A stretch of DNA of 64,000 nt from Aeromonas encheleia (GTDB taxonomy: Bacteria; Pseudomonadota; Gammaproteobacteria; Enterobacterales; Aeromonadaceae). Position numbers and translations under genes: made by a program. The notes beneath the pieces are model-generated. The model had not been told where the DNA came from. It did not search any database and saw only the letters and a program-made list of their open reading frames with translations. Shown here in pieces: positions 45,410-52,277 of this stretch (position 1 is its first letter; each line of letters starts with the position of its first letter). The stretch spans positions 463,501 through 527,500 of the forward strand of contig NZ_LR134376.1 in NCBI RefSeq assembly GCF_900637545.1, in the 5' to 3' direction.

Positions 45410-45784
45410 TTAGTTATTGAAATTCCAAGCGATGGGCAGCTCGACGTCGAAGATCAGCAGATTGTCTTGCAGGGTAAAGGGCACGCTGAGCTGGTGCCGC
45501 TCGTATTCGTCGACGATCAGGCAGCCCTCGAAGAAGTTGGATTCGTAACTGAGGTGGGCCAGACCCTGAGTGCCGTTCTGGTCGAGTTCGATGCCCAGCA
45601 CTTGCGGCGGGTGCTCCTGGCTCAGATTGACCCCGGGATTTCCCTCATCCACCAGCCGCTCCAGCAGGGGGAAGAAGTCCCGCCTGTGGGCCTCTATCGC
45701 CCGGGCGATCGCCTGCTCCAGCTCGGCCTGAGTGGCAAAGGGGCCGGCGAGCCGGTACTGGGTCTGGATCCTTTCCTGGGTCAT
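45410..45784 (-). CDS. uncharacterised protein (124 aa)
   Basis: The start at 45784 is preferred because AAGGAGAAGAGC precedes it, and upstream codons are proline-rich noise. The product is acidic, soluble, with an N-terminal helix rich in A/E (ATQAELEQAIARAIEAHRRDFFPLLERL) and a C-terminal part that reads as beta strands (YESNFFEGCLIVDEYERHQLSVPFTLQDNLLIFDVELPIAW). No domain was recognised. It may form a small operon with the cysteine-cluster gene 80 bp upstream. Confidence 0.7.
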   Translation of the reverse strand: MTQERIQTQYRLAGPFATQAELEQAIARAIEAHRRDFFPLLERLVDEGNPGVNLSQEHPPQVLGIELDQNGTQGLAHLSYESNFFEGCLIVDEYERHQLSVPFTLQDNLLIFDVELPIAWNFNN

Positions 45785-45864
45785 GCTCTTCTCCTTGGCT
45801 CTTCCCCTGCCATCAGTATCGGCGCAGGGCTGTCTGATCGACCGTTCGTGGACAGCTGGCAATA

Positions 45865-46146
45865 TCAGGCGGGGATCCGGCCATTGCGCACCAGCGCCCG
45901 GCGGATGTTCTTGCACATCTTGCCAAAACTATAGAGCTCGTCGAAGGTGGGCGGGATGCCGCGATCGATCTGATATTGCCAATAGGACAGATCTGTATCC
46001 ACCAGCTCCATCAGCTTCTTGGGGCAGCCGATGCACGTATTGTCCGGCCCGCATCTGAAGGTATCTGGCTGATAGAGCGGGAATTCCTGCTTCACGGCAT
46101 CGATGATCTGCTGCATCGCGGTGATCCTGTCGGGTTTTCTGCTCAT
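45865..46146 (-). CDS. small cysteine-cluster protein (93 aa)
   Basis: Family not recognised. Four cysteines, three of them in CGPDNTCIGCPKK (C-x5-C-x2-C) and one in FGKMCKNI, suggest a metal or Fe-S site. The rest is helical, with an SYWQYQIDRGIPPTFDELYSFG stretch. The start codon is preceded by AGCAAGGC. Same strand as its neighbours, with ordinary chromosomal GC content. Confidence 0.72.
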   Translation of the reverse strand: MSRKPDRITAMQQIIDAVKQEFPLYQPDTFRCGPDNTCIGCPKKLMELVDTDLSYWQYQIDRGIPPTFDELYSFGKMCKNIRRALVRNGRIPA

Positions 46147-46344
46147 GCCTTGCTCCCCTGCTACTGGTATGGGGGAGTCATTATATCCCTGACAAGTTGT
46201 AGGCCAATGATGCTAACGAGGTAGGGCGCCTGATCGGCGCGGGGTCATCAATCCTGTGCGAACAGAATTGGCCTAGGGCAATGGCGGCCGAGCACGCCTC
46301 GTGCGGCCTGATGCTCTGCTAGCGGCGATGTGGGGTGCCGGGCC

Positions 46345-46725
46345 TTATATGGGCTTGCCCGAGGCGTGGCTGGAGAAGACACTGATCAGGTGGCCGGCGG
46401 GCTCGCGCAGGGTAAAGACCTCGTGGCCGATGGCGGGGCGCGCCTCGATCGGCGAGGGCGCCAACCCCAGGGCGCTCAGGCGGCGGTGGGTCTCGTGCAG
46501 ATCGTCGACCATCAGATCGAACGGGGCCTCGCCCGCCAGGACCCGATCTCGTCGCATCAGGAGCAGGTGGGTGCCGCCGCGCATCTCGTAGACGCTGACC
46601 TCAGGCCCGTCGAAGATGGGCCTCATGCCGAGCTGGCGCATGAAGCGGGCGGACTCCTTCATCCGGTCGGTCTGCAACATCACATGGGCCACGCCAACCG
46701 GCGGTCTTTGCTCATCCTGCGCCAT
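46345..46725 (-). CDS. VOC-family (glyoxalase/bleomycin-resistance fold) protein
   Basis: 125 residues starting at an ATG with AGGAGG upstream. Shows the paired beta-alpha-beta-beta-beta modules: VAHVMLQTDRMKESARFMRQLGMRPIFDGPEVSVYEMRGGTHLLL and then FDLMVDDLHETHRRLSALGLAPSPIEARPAIGHEVFTLREPAGHLISVFSSH. Candidate metal ligands are the N-terminal histidine and the glutamate in LREPAGH. Substrate is unknown, since the fold covers lyases, dioxygenases and binding proteins. Confidence 0.85.
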   Translation of the reverse strand: MAQDEQRPPVGVAHVMLQTDRMKESARFMRQLGMRPIFDGPEVSVYEMRGGTHLLLMRRDRVLAGEAPFDLMVDDLHETHRRLSALGLAPSPIEARPAIGHEVFTLREPAGHLISVFSSHASGKPI

Positions 46726-46812
46726 CTGCACGCCTCCTGAAACAGCCTGTGGGCCCAAGCCCGTCTTCCCCCATCCCAAGCCAGATTATGGGGCAGCAAG
46801 CCGCGGATAGGA

Positions 46813-46837
46813 CAACGCCCGGTCAGGCCGGGCGTTG
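46813..46837 (-). terminator. hairpin downstream of osmB
   Basis: CAACGCCCGG and CCGGGCGTTG form a perfect 10-bp stem. The U-tract is poor. A nearly identical hairpin lies at 47610. Confidence 0.6.
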
Positions 46838-46900
46838 GATCACATGGATGGGGGCGGGCGGCGCCAGCACTGAGCTGGCTCACTCGCCGCGATGCGGTGC

Positions 46901-47116
46901 CTATTTCTTGATCTCATGGCCAATCACGCCACCGACCACGGCCCCGCCAACGGTGCCGGCCGCACTGCCGCCGGTCAGCACGGCGCCACCGACGGCCCCT
47001 ATACCGGCCCCGACAGCGGTGCTCTTGCCCTGTTGCGACATGCCGGAACAAGCTGCCAGGCCAAACAGCATGACCATGGTCACGGCGCCTTTAGCTAAAC
47101 GATGGATCTTCTTCAT
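46901..47116 (-). CDS. osmB: OsmB-like glycine-zipper lipoprotein
   Basis: 71 residues. Signal peptide with lipobox LAAC, then the glycine-zipper TAVGAGIGAVGGAVLTGGSAAGTVGGAVVGGVIGHEIKK, which follows E. coli OsmB almost position by position. OsmB is an outer-membrane lipoprotein induced by osmotic stress and in stationary phase (RpoS, Rcs). AAGAGGT precedes the ATG. Exact role unknown in E. coli as well. Confidence 0.85.
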   Translation of the reverse strand: MKKIHRLAKGAVTMVMLFGLAACSGMSQQGKSTAVGAGIGAVGGAVLTGGSAAGTVGGAVVGGVIGHEIKK

Positions 47117-47609
47117 GGGGTTACCTCTTGATACTGATCAATACGTTAGGGTGTCCCGATCAGGCGGTTACCGAGCCTGAGCCCGACGCGCAAGCCGGAT
47201 GATGGTTGCTCAACGGCGGATCCGGCGGGCATATGGAGCGATGGGGCAAGATGTCTGATATGGGTCGGGTGCTCTGCCAGGCGTTTGGTCGTTATGGCGA
47301 CCATCTTCCCCCACCCCCCGCAAGCGCGTCTGTACGCTAGCGCCTATAGGGTGACCTTTCTTTTGCCACTGCCGCTCATCGGCGCTTGCCGCAGTGACCG
47401 CTTGCGGCGGCACATAACCCCATCAACTGAGCCCTGCAGACCCTCGGTGTTGGCGACCCTGCTGGAGTGATATACGTTGCGCCGGCGGTTCCGGTTCATT
47501 TTACCTCCGGCATTTATGGGGCCGGATGGCTGGCCTGCCCCTTCCCCGACCCTGCTCTCGCGAGGAGAGAAGAGGGCAAGGCGCCGCGGCCTGCACTCGC
47601 CAGCGATGA
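47117..47609. other. intergenic region upstream of osmB, no gene seen
   Basis: About 490 bp. The osmB-proximal 60 bp must hold its promoter. The remaining frames are short, proline- or arginine-rich and unsupported. Confidence 0.4.
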
Positions 47610-47634
47610 CAACGCCCGGCGGGGCCGGGCGTTG
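47610..47634 (-). terminator. hairpin ending the J-domain operon
   Basis: CAACGCCCGG and CCGGGCGTTG again form a 10-bp stem, 30 bp after the stop of the last gene of the operon. It repeats the osmB hairpin arm for arm, including the flanking GA and G. Confidence 0.65.
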
Positions 47635-47664
47635 GGGTACGACGAAGGGAGGCAGCGCCTGCCA

Positions 47665-48570
47665 TCAGAAGTCGTGGTAGAGCGGCCAGCCGAGCAGGGG
47701 GTGCTTGAGACCGGCGCGCATCTCGACGTTGTCGAGCTTCTCCGGCGAGGCATTGGCATGTTGCAGCAGCTGGTACTGGCGCACGAAGCCCAGGGTATGC
47801 AGCAGGTTGGGCACGAAGCCGGGGCTCAGCTCCTGGCGCAGACCGGCCACGAGATCCCCCGGCAGCTCGGCCAGCATCAGCTCGAGCTGGGCGGCCAGAT
47901 AGTCGGTGTCGTACCAGGCCTCTTGCAGCACTAGGTCCCGCCCCAGGCGGCGCTTGAGATCCTGCTTGACCCTGAGCTGGGCGGCGCCGCTGCCCTGGCC
48001 GCAGAGGATGCGGTAGAGCAGCGCCTCGGCCAGCTTGTCCTCCATGGTGGGATGGTCGCTCTCATAGGCGAAGAAGTGTTGCTCCAGCAGACCCAGCAGG
48101 CGGGTCTTGTTGTGCTCCACCAGCGCCTTCTCGTACTCCTGCCAGCCCTGCCACTCCTCCACATCCGGCGGGCTGGAGATCTTGTCCAGCAGGCGGGCAT
48201 CCACCTCGCCGTAGAGGCTCTTGCCGCCGGGCTGCTTGGGGCTGACCGAGATCAGCATGGACCAGCCCTTCTGGAACGGCTTGACCGGGCCTTCCGGCGC
48301 CTGCAGCAGGGCCAGCGCCTTGGCGCGATCCTGCTGTGACAGCTCCTGCAGCCCCAGGCTGACCACCCCGATCACGTCGTGGGCGGCCTGCTCCAGCAGG
48401 TGCATCTTGTACTTGTTGTAGTACTTGTCGGCGAACTTCAGGCTCATCAGCACCGCCTTGCCCTTGATGGCGGCCAGTTGCTGCTCGCTCAGCCGTTCGT
48501 TGTCGCGACCAAAGCGCAGTACCTGGGTCAGGAAGGGGCCCTGATTGCTCTCGCGGATCACTAGTTGCAT
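47665..48570 (-). CDS. uncharacterised protein of the J-domain operon (301 aa)
   Basis: Last gene of the four-gene unit; starts 10 bp after the 253-aa gene with GAGG upstream. No family was recognised. The protein is soluble and mostly helical. Landmarks are MQLVIRESNQGPFLTQVLRFGRDNERL at the N-terminus, GKAVLMSLKFADKYYNKYKMHLLEQ, a WSMLISVSPKQPGGKSLYGEVD central beta-like part, and a C-terminal end GWPLYHDF. Charged residues are abundant. I infer a cytosolic protein working with the upstream gene products. Confidence 0.78.
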   Translation of the reverse strand: MQLVIRESNQGPFLTQVLRFGRDNERLSEQQLAAIKGKAVLMSLKFADKYYNKYKMHLLEQAAHDVIGVVSLGLQELSQQDRAKALALLQAPEGPVKPFQKGWSMLISVSPKQPGGKSLYGEVDARLLDKISSPPDVEEWQGWQEYEKALVEHNKTRLLGLLEQHFFAYESDHPTMEDKLAEALLYRILCGQGSGAAQLRVKQDLKRRLGRDLVLQEAWYDTDYLAAQLELMLAELPGDLVAGLRQELSPGFVPNLLHTLGFVRQYQLLQHANASPEKLDNVEMRAGLKHPLLGWPLYHDF

Positions 48571-48580
48571 GGTGCGGGCC

Positions 48581-49342
48581 TCAATCCAGGAAGCTGAACA
48601 TGTCGTCGACGTCTTTGTATTCGTCCTCGACCTGGTTCTTCTCTTTGGCCTGCATCACCAGCTCGGCGGCAAACTTGTTGATGATGCCATCCCAGCTGCT
48701 GTTCTCGCTGCGCAGCAGCGCCTTGATGGCTTGCTCCACCCCGGGCGCCAGGGTACGGATCAACATCAACAGGCTGCGGGGATCGTCCAGCGCATAGTCG
48801 TGGGCATCCTCGCTCAGCTGGCGATCGCTGTAGGCGAGCGCCTCTTCGAGATCTTCCTCTTCGGCGTGCAGCTGGTCCTGATAGCCCTCCTCGTCGTCAA
48901 AGCGCTCACCGCGATAGAACTCGATGAAGGGGATGGCGAGGTAGAACAGGCCGGCCGGATCCTCGGCGATGCACTCCAGGATCTCGGCCTGCTTGGCTTC
49001 GTTGTCCTGGGTGCGGATCAGGTAGTTGAGGAAGTCGAAGGTGTGCTGTTGCAGCTCATCGGCGTTGTGCTTGATCGCCTCTTCCCAGTAGAGCGGCTGC
49101 TGGCAGACGATGTCGCGGATCCGCTCCGGGGTCATCAGCTCGGAGATGATCGACGGGAAGGACATGTCGTGCTGGCCGTTGATCTGGGTCAGGGTAACGA
49201 TATCAATATTTTCAATGACTTCGACCAACTGCTCGTCGGACATCGTCATGGCGATCAGCTCGAACTTCTCGCTGGCCTGCTTCGGCTCGATCACGGCCAG
49301 CTCTTTGATCTCGATGGCGGTAATTTCAATCAGACTATTCAT
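48581..49342 (-). CDS. acidic uncharacterised protein of the J-domain operon (253 aa)
   Basis: Third gene of the unit, GGGG upstream of the ATG and 13 bp after its neighbour. It is helical and strongly acidic, with an E/D-rich segment around residues 150-175 (RFDDEEGYQDQ, EEEDLEEAL). The extreme C-terminus is VDDMFSFLD, resembling the ends of two other products of this operon. No domain recognised. May be a client, adaptor or scaffold of the J-protein, which is inference. Confidence 0.78.
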   Translation of the reverse strand: MNSLIEITAIEIKELAVIEPKQASEKFELIAMTMSDEQLVEVIENIDIVTLTQINGQHDMSFPSIISELMTPERIRDIVCQQPLYWEEAIKHNADELQQHTFDFLNYLIRTQDNEAKQAEILECIAEDPAGLFYLAIPFIEFYRGERFDDEEGYQDQLHAEEEDLEEALAYSDRQLSEDAHDYALDDPRSLLMLIRTLAPGVEQAIKALLRSENSSWDGIINKFAAELVMQAKEKNQVEDEYKDVDDMFSFLD

Positions 49343-49355
49343 GCTTTACCCCAAG

Positions 49356-49886
49356 TTAGAAACGCACTTCGTCGTACATGTCCTGATCGTCTTCCTCGCC
49401 CTCTCCGCCGTGATAGTCGGCGTCGGCGTCTTCTCCATCATCCTCCTCCTCATCGCGCAGCTCATAGTCGTCATCGGCATGGCGGCCACCGCGTGGCTGC
49501 GGGTTGTCCAGCAGATAGAGCACGGCGCAGGCTTCGATGAGCTTTTCTTCGCTCAGGGCGCGCACCGCCTTGACCAGCGGCAGGTCGGCATTGTTGAACG
49601 CCACCGACACCTTGAATTCGTCCCAGGAGGGCTGGACGCTGCCGCCGAGCCACTTTGCCCAGGCCTGCTTGGCCTGGGGCGGGAACTGTACCCGGCCATA
49701 GAGGGCGAGCGGCAGATATTCAGGCATAAATTCCAGCATGCTGGTGTCGGCCAGCAGCAGGGCCTTCATCTTGCCGGTGAACTGCTCCAGCGCCTTGGGC
49801 TGGTCGAGATCCCGATAGGATTCGATGTTCTCGCTTGCATCCTGCATCAGCGCCTTGATCCGCGCCTGGTCCCATTTTGTTTGCAT
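49356..49886 (-). CDS. uncharacterised protein with acidic tail, J-domain operon (176 aa)
   Basis: Second gene of the unit, 23 bp after the J-domain gene. The first ~130 residues are a helical globular part ([62 protein letters not shown]). The remaining ~45 residues are an extremely acidic, probably disordered tail ([14 protein letters not shown]) closing with QDMYDEVRF. No known domain. Acidic tails of this kind are common in chaperone partners and histone-like sinks, so the context fits, but function is unknown. Confidence 0.78.
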   Translation of the reverse strand: MQTKWDQARIKALMQDASENIESYRDLDQPKALEQFTGKMKALLLADTSMLEFMPEYLPLALYGRVQFPPQAKQAWAKWLGGSVQPSWDEFKVSVAFNNADLPLVKAVRALSEEKLIEACAVLYLLDNPQPRGGRHADDDYELRDEEEDDGEDADADYHGGEGEEDDQDMYDEVRF

Positions 49887-49909
49887 AGTGGCTCTTCTTG
49901 CTTAGCGCA

Positions 49910-50194
49910 TCAGGGGTAGAACTGGTCCCACATCTCCTGCATGGCAGAAGCGGGATCGGTCACGATGACGTTGTTGAAATCCTTGATGAAGGCAGCCCGT
50001 GCCTTGGGGTCGTTGAGCACCTCGTAGGCCTGTTTCACCTGGTGCAGCTTGATGGCTGCCTGCTCTCGCTCTTCATCCGTCGCCCCGAGCAGCTTGTCGG
50101 GATGGTACTGGTTAGACAGCCGTCGATAGGCTTTCTTGATCTCATTTTCGTTGGCGTTGGACTTGACGCCCAGCACCCGAAAGTAGTTGTTCAT
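49910..50194 (-). CDS. J-domain (DnaJ-like) co-chaperone, short
   Basis: 94 residues: MNNYFRVLGVKSNANENEIKKAYRRL begins a canonical J-domain, with the HPD motif at about residues 31-33 (QYHPDK) and helix IV near 65. It lacks the Gly/Phe, zinc-finger and substrate-binding domains of DnaJ. The C-terminus is MQEMWDQFYP. J-domains stimulate Hsp70 ATPase, so this should deliver specific partners to DnaK or another Hsp70; none is encoded nearby. First gene of a four-gene operon with AGGAT upstream of its ATG. Confidence 0.9.
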   Translation of the reverse strand: MNNYFRVLGVKSNANENEIKKAYRRLSNQYHPDKLLGATDEEREQAAIKLHQVKQAYEVLNDPKARAAFIKDFNNVIVTDPASAMQEMWDQFYP

Positions 50195-50515
50195 GGCAGA
50201 TCCTGCATCACTGGCATCGTCGGAGTCACACCGTGGGCGCCTGGGGCTCGCAAAACCAGGCACGGCAAAAACCCGTCATTTTACCGGAAACAGGCCGCCG
50301 CCGCCATGAATAGGAAGCGAACTGGCAACGAACAGGCGGATGGCGCCCGGCGCCGCTGGCGATCGGCATCGGGGCTACACTGGGGGAGGGCCGCCGGGAA
50401 CTCTTTTGCCGTCGCGTTGCCCAAACCGGGGATGGGGTGTCCGGCTGATCCGGCACCTTGCTCGATATTCATCAGGGCTCGGCGAGGCCGGGGCCAGCAA
50501 GAGGAATACATTGCC
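50195..50515. other. divergent intergenic region between J-domain operon and EF-hand gene
   Basis: About 320 bp. It should carry both promoters. No operator or extra gene was recognised. Confidence 0.4.
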
Positions 50516-50929
50516 ATGTTCAAACCCTATCTTCTCTCCCTCGCGCTTTTGAGTGGTCTCAGCGTCGCCGCCGATGAGCCGCCTGGCGAGCCACTCATCA
50601 AGGGGGATATCAGCAAGGCCCAGTTTATGGAGAAAGCCGAGCAGCGCTTCGCCCGGCAGGATCAGAATGGTGACGGCGTGCTCTCGATTGCCGAGAAGGA
50701 GGCCGCCATGGCGAAGATGCATGAGGCGATGAAGCTGGCCGGCAAGAGCGCGCCGGAGAAGATGGCCAACATGAAGCCCAGGCAGGAGACGACCAAGGTG
50801 CAGTTCATGCAGCGCCAGGAGAAGATCTTCACCCACCTGGACAAGAATGCTGACGGCATGATCAGCGAGGCCGAACGGGCCGACGTCAGGGCCGGCCTGA
50901 AGCAGCGGGCCGAGCAGTCGATGCCCTAA
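50516..50929 (+). CDS. secreted EF-hand calcium-binding protein
   Basis: 137 residues. A signal peptide (MFKPYLLSLALLSGLSVAADE) is followed by two EF-hand loops: DQNGDGVLSIAE (about 47-58) and DKNADGMISEAE (about 106-117), both with the expected Asp/Asn ligands and the last acidic residue. The two hands are separated by a helical, Met- and Lys-rich linker. Predicted periplasmic calcium binder of unknown role; similar small EF-hand proteins are common in Aeromonas and Pseudomonas. AGAGGA lies upstream of the ATG. Confidence 0.88.
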   Translation: MFKPYLLSLALLSGLSVAADEPPGEPLIKGDISKAQFMEKAEQRFARQDQNGDGVLSIAEKEAAMAKMHEAMKLAGKSAPEKMANMKPRQETTKVQFMQRQEKIFTHLDKNADGMISEAERADVRAGLKQRAEQSMP

Positions 50930-50953
50930 GGATTGCGCCCCTTCGAGGTAAAA

Positions 50954-50981
50954 AAGAGCCCGGTAGAAATACCGGGCTCTT
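50954..50981. terminator. bidirectional terminator between EF-hand gene and scsD
   Basis: AAGAGCCCGGT and ACCGGGCTCTT pair around a 6-nt loop, preceded by an A-run and followed by TTGTC. Genes converge here. Confidence 0.85.
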
Positions 50982-51008
50982 GTCATTCTGGCGGACGGGA
51001 ATGACTCG

Positions 51009-51530
51009 CTAGCGTGACCAGTCGGCCCACAGCAGCCGCAGCTGCAGTCCCCAGCGGCTGCTCCAGCCGGTGGTGCTGCTCACCAGCTCGCCATCCTTGA
51101 CGATGAGGAAGGTCGGGGTGACCCCGATCTTCCACTGGGCTGCGAGGCTGCCCTGCTCATCGTTATGGGTGGGGAAGCTCAGCCCCTTCCTGGTCATGCC
51201 CTGTCGCAACTGGGCGTCGCCGCCGGAGCGCAGTGCCACCGTCAGCACCTGCCCACCGTCTTGCCACAGCTGCTCCACCACCGGCGTGGTGAAGCGGCAC
51301 ACCCCACACCAGCTGGCCCAGTAGTAGACCAGCAGCGGTTTGTTCTGGCTCAGGGCGGCGAGGCTGGTGGTGCTGCCATCCTGCAGGGTGAGGGGGGCGC
51401 TCATGGCCCCGGCGGGCAGGGTCGGGCCGCGCCAGGAGTCCAGCAGGCTGGAGATGACCAGGCCCGCCAGCAGCAGCCAGATCGCCTCCTTGCCCCAGCG
51501 TTTCCAACGAGGCTGGATAATGGTCGCCAT
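51009..51530 (-). CDS. scsD: thioredoxin-like thiol oxidoreductase ScsD
   Basis: 173 residues: a single N-terminal membrane anchor (about 15-33), then a periplasmic thioredoxin fold with the active site WASWCGVCRF (about 87-96) and the cis-proline region GVTPTFLIV. TlpA/ScsD-type. Third redox gene of scsBCD; starts 3 bp after the scsC stop. In Salmonella the Scs proteins protect against copper and oxidative damage. Confidence 0.88.
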   Translation of the reverse strand: MATIIQPRWKRWGKEAIWLLLAGLVISSLLDSWRGPTLPAGAMSAPLTLQDGSTTSLAALSQNKPLLVYYWASWCGVCRFTTPVVEQLWQDGGQVLTVALRSGGDAQLRQGMTRKGLSFPTHNDEQGSLAAQWKIGVTPTFLIVKDGELVSSTTGWSSRWGLQLRLLWADWSR

Positions 51531-51533
51531 TCC

Positions 51534-52277
51534 TTAGCCCAGCTTGGCCAGTTCGGCCTTCACCAACTGTTCGAGCTGTTCATAGGGGAGCGCGCCCGGC
51601 ACCAGCTGGTTGCCGATCAGGGTCGCCGGTGTGCCTTGCACCCCCAGCAAGGTGCCGATGCGCAGGCTATTGCGCAGCTCCTCGGTGGCCTTGCCTTCAG
51701 GTTTGAGCGCCACATTGCCGGTGGCCGCCAGCGCCTTGTTGATGTCCGCCTCGGTCAGCATGCCCTGCTTGCTCATCAGTTTGTCGTGGAGCGGCAGGAA
51801 GCGGGCCGGATCCTGTTGCCACAGGGTCAGGCTGTACTGGGCCGCCTTGGCGGAGGTCTGCCCCTTGAACGGCAACAGCTTGATCACCAGCCCCAGATCG
51901 TTCGGATAGGCCTTGAGCAGCTTGGCTATCTGCGGATCGAACTGTTTGCAGTAGGGGCAGTTGTAGTCGGTGAACAGCACCAGGGTCAGCTTGGGGTTCT
52001 TGGCACCGAGCCGCGGGCTGGTGGCACTGTTGAACAGCACGTCCTTGTTGCCCTTGATGAAGTTGCCGAGCTGGGCCTCCTGGGCCGCGGTGTTCTGCTT
52101 CTCCCAGGATTCGGCCGCCTCGTCGAGGATCTTCGGATTGGCCACCAGGGTCTCGCGGATCAGCTCCTTGATGCGGGCCTCCTGCTCCGGGGTGAAGGGG
52201 GCGGCGTGCAGAGCCGGGGCCAGCAGGCCGGCGGACAGGGAGGCAATCAGGGTCAGAGTGCGCAGGGTCGGTTTCAT
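51534..52277 (-). CDS. scsC: DsbA-family thiol oxidoreductase ScsC
   Basis: 247 residues. Signal peptide (cut after residue 25 or so, LHAAPFTPEQE), then a long N-terminal helical segment (EARIKELIRETLVANPKILDEAAESWEKQ) typical of trimeric ScsC/Com1-type proteins, then the DsbA-like domain with CPYCKQF (about residues 107-113) and the cis-proline loop GVQGTPATLIG. Acts in periplasmic disulfide isomerisation or copper sequestration. Its ATG overlaps the scsB stop (ATGA), so translation is coupled. Confidence 0.9.
   Translation of the reverse strand: MKPTLRTLTLIASLSAGLLAPALHAAPFTPEQEARIKELIRETLVANPKILDEAAESWEKQNTAAQEAQLGNFIKGNKDVLFNSATSPRLGAKNPKLTLVLFTDYNCPYCKQFDPQIAKLLKAYPNDLGLVIKLLPFKGQTSAKAAQYSLTLWQQDPARFLPLHDKLMSKQGMLTEADINKALAATGNVALKPEGKATEELRNSLRIGTLLGVQGTPATLIGNQLVPGALPYEQLEQLVKAELAKLG

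Noticed and set aside
47467-47934. 155-codon plus-strand frame in and beyond the osmB upstream gap
   Set aside because: Half of it is antisense to the 301-aa gene; the rest is low-complexity and without a start signal.
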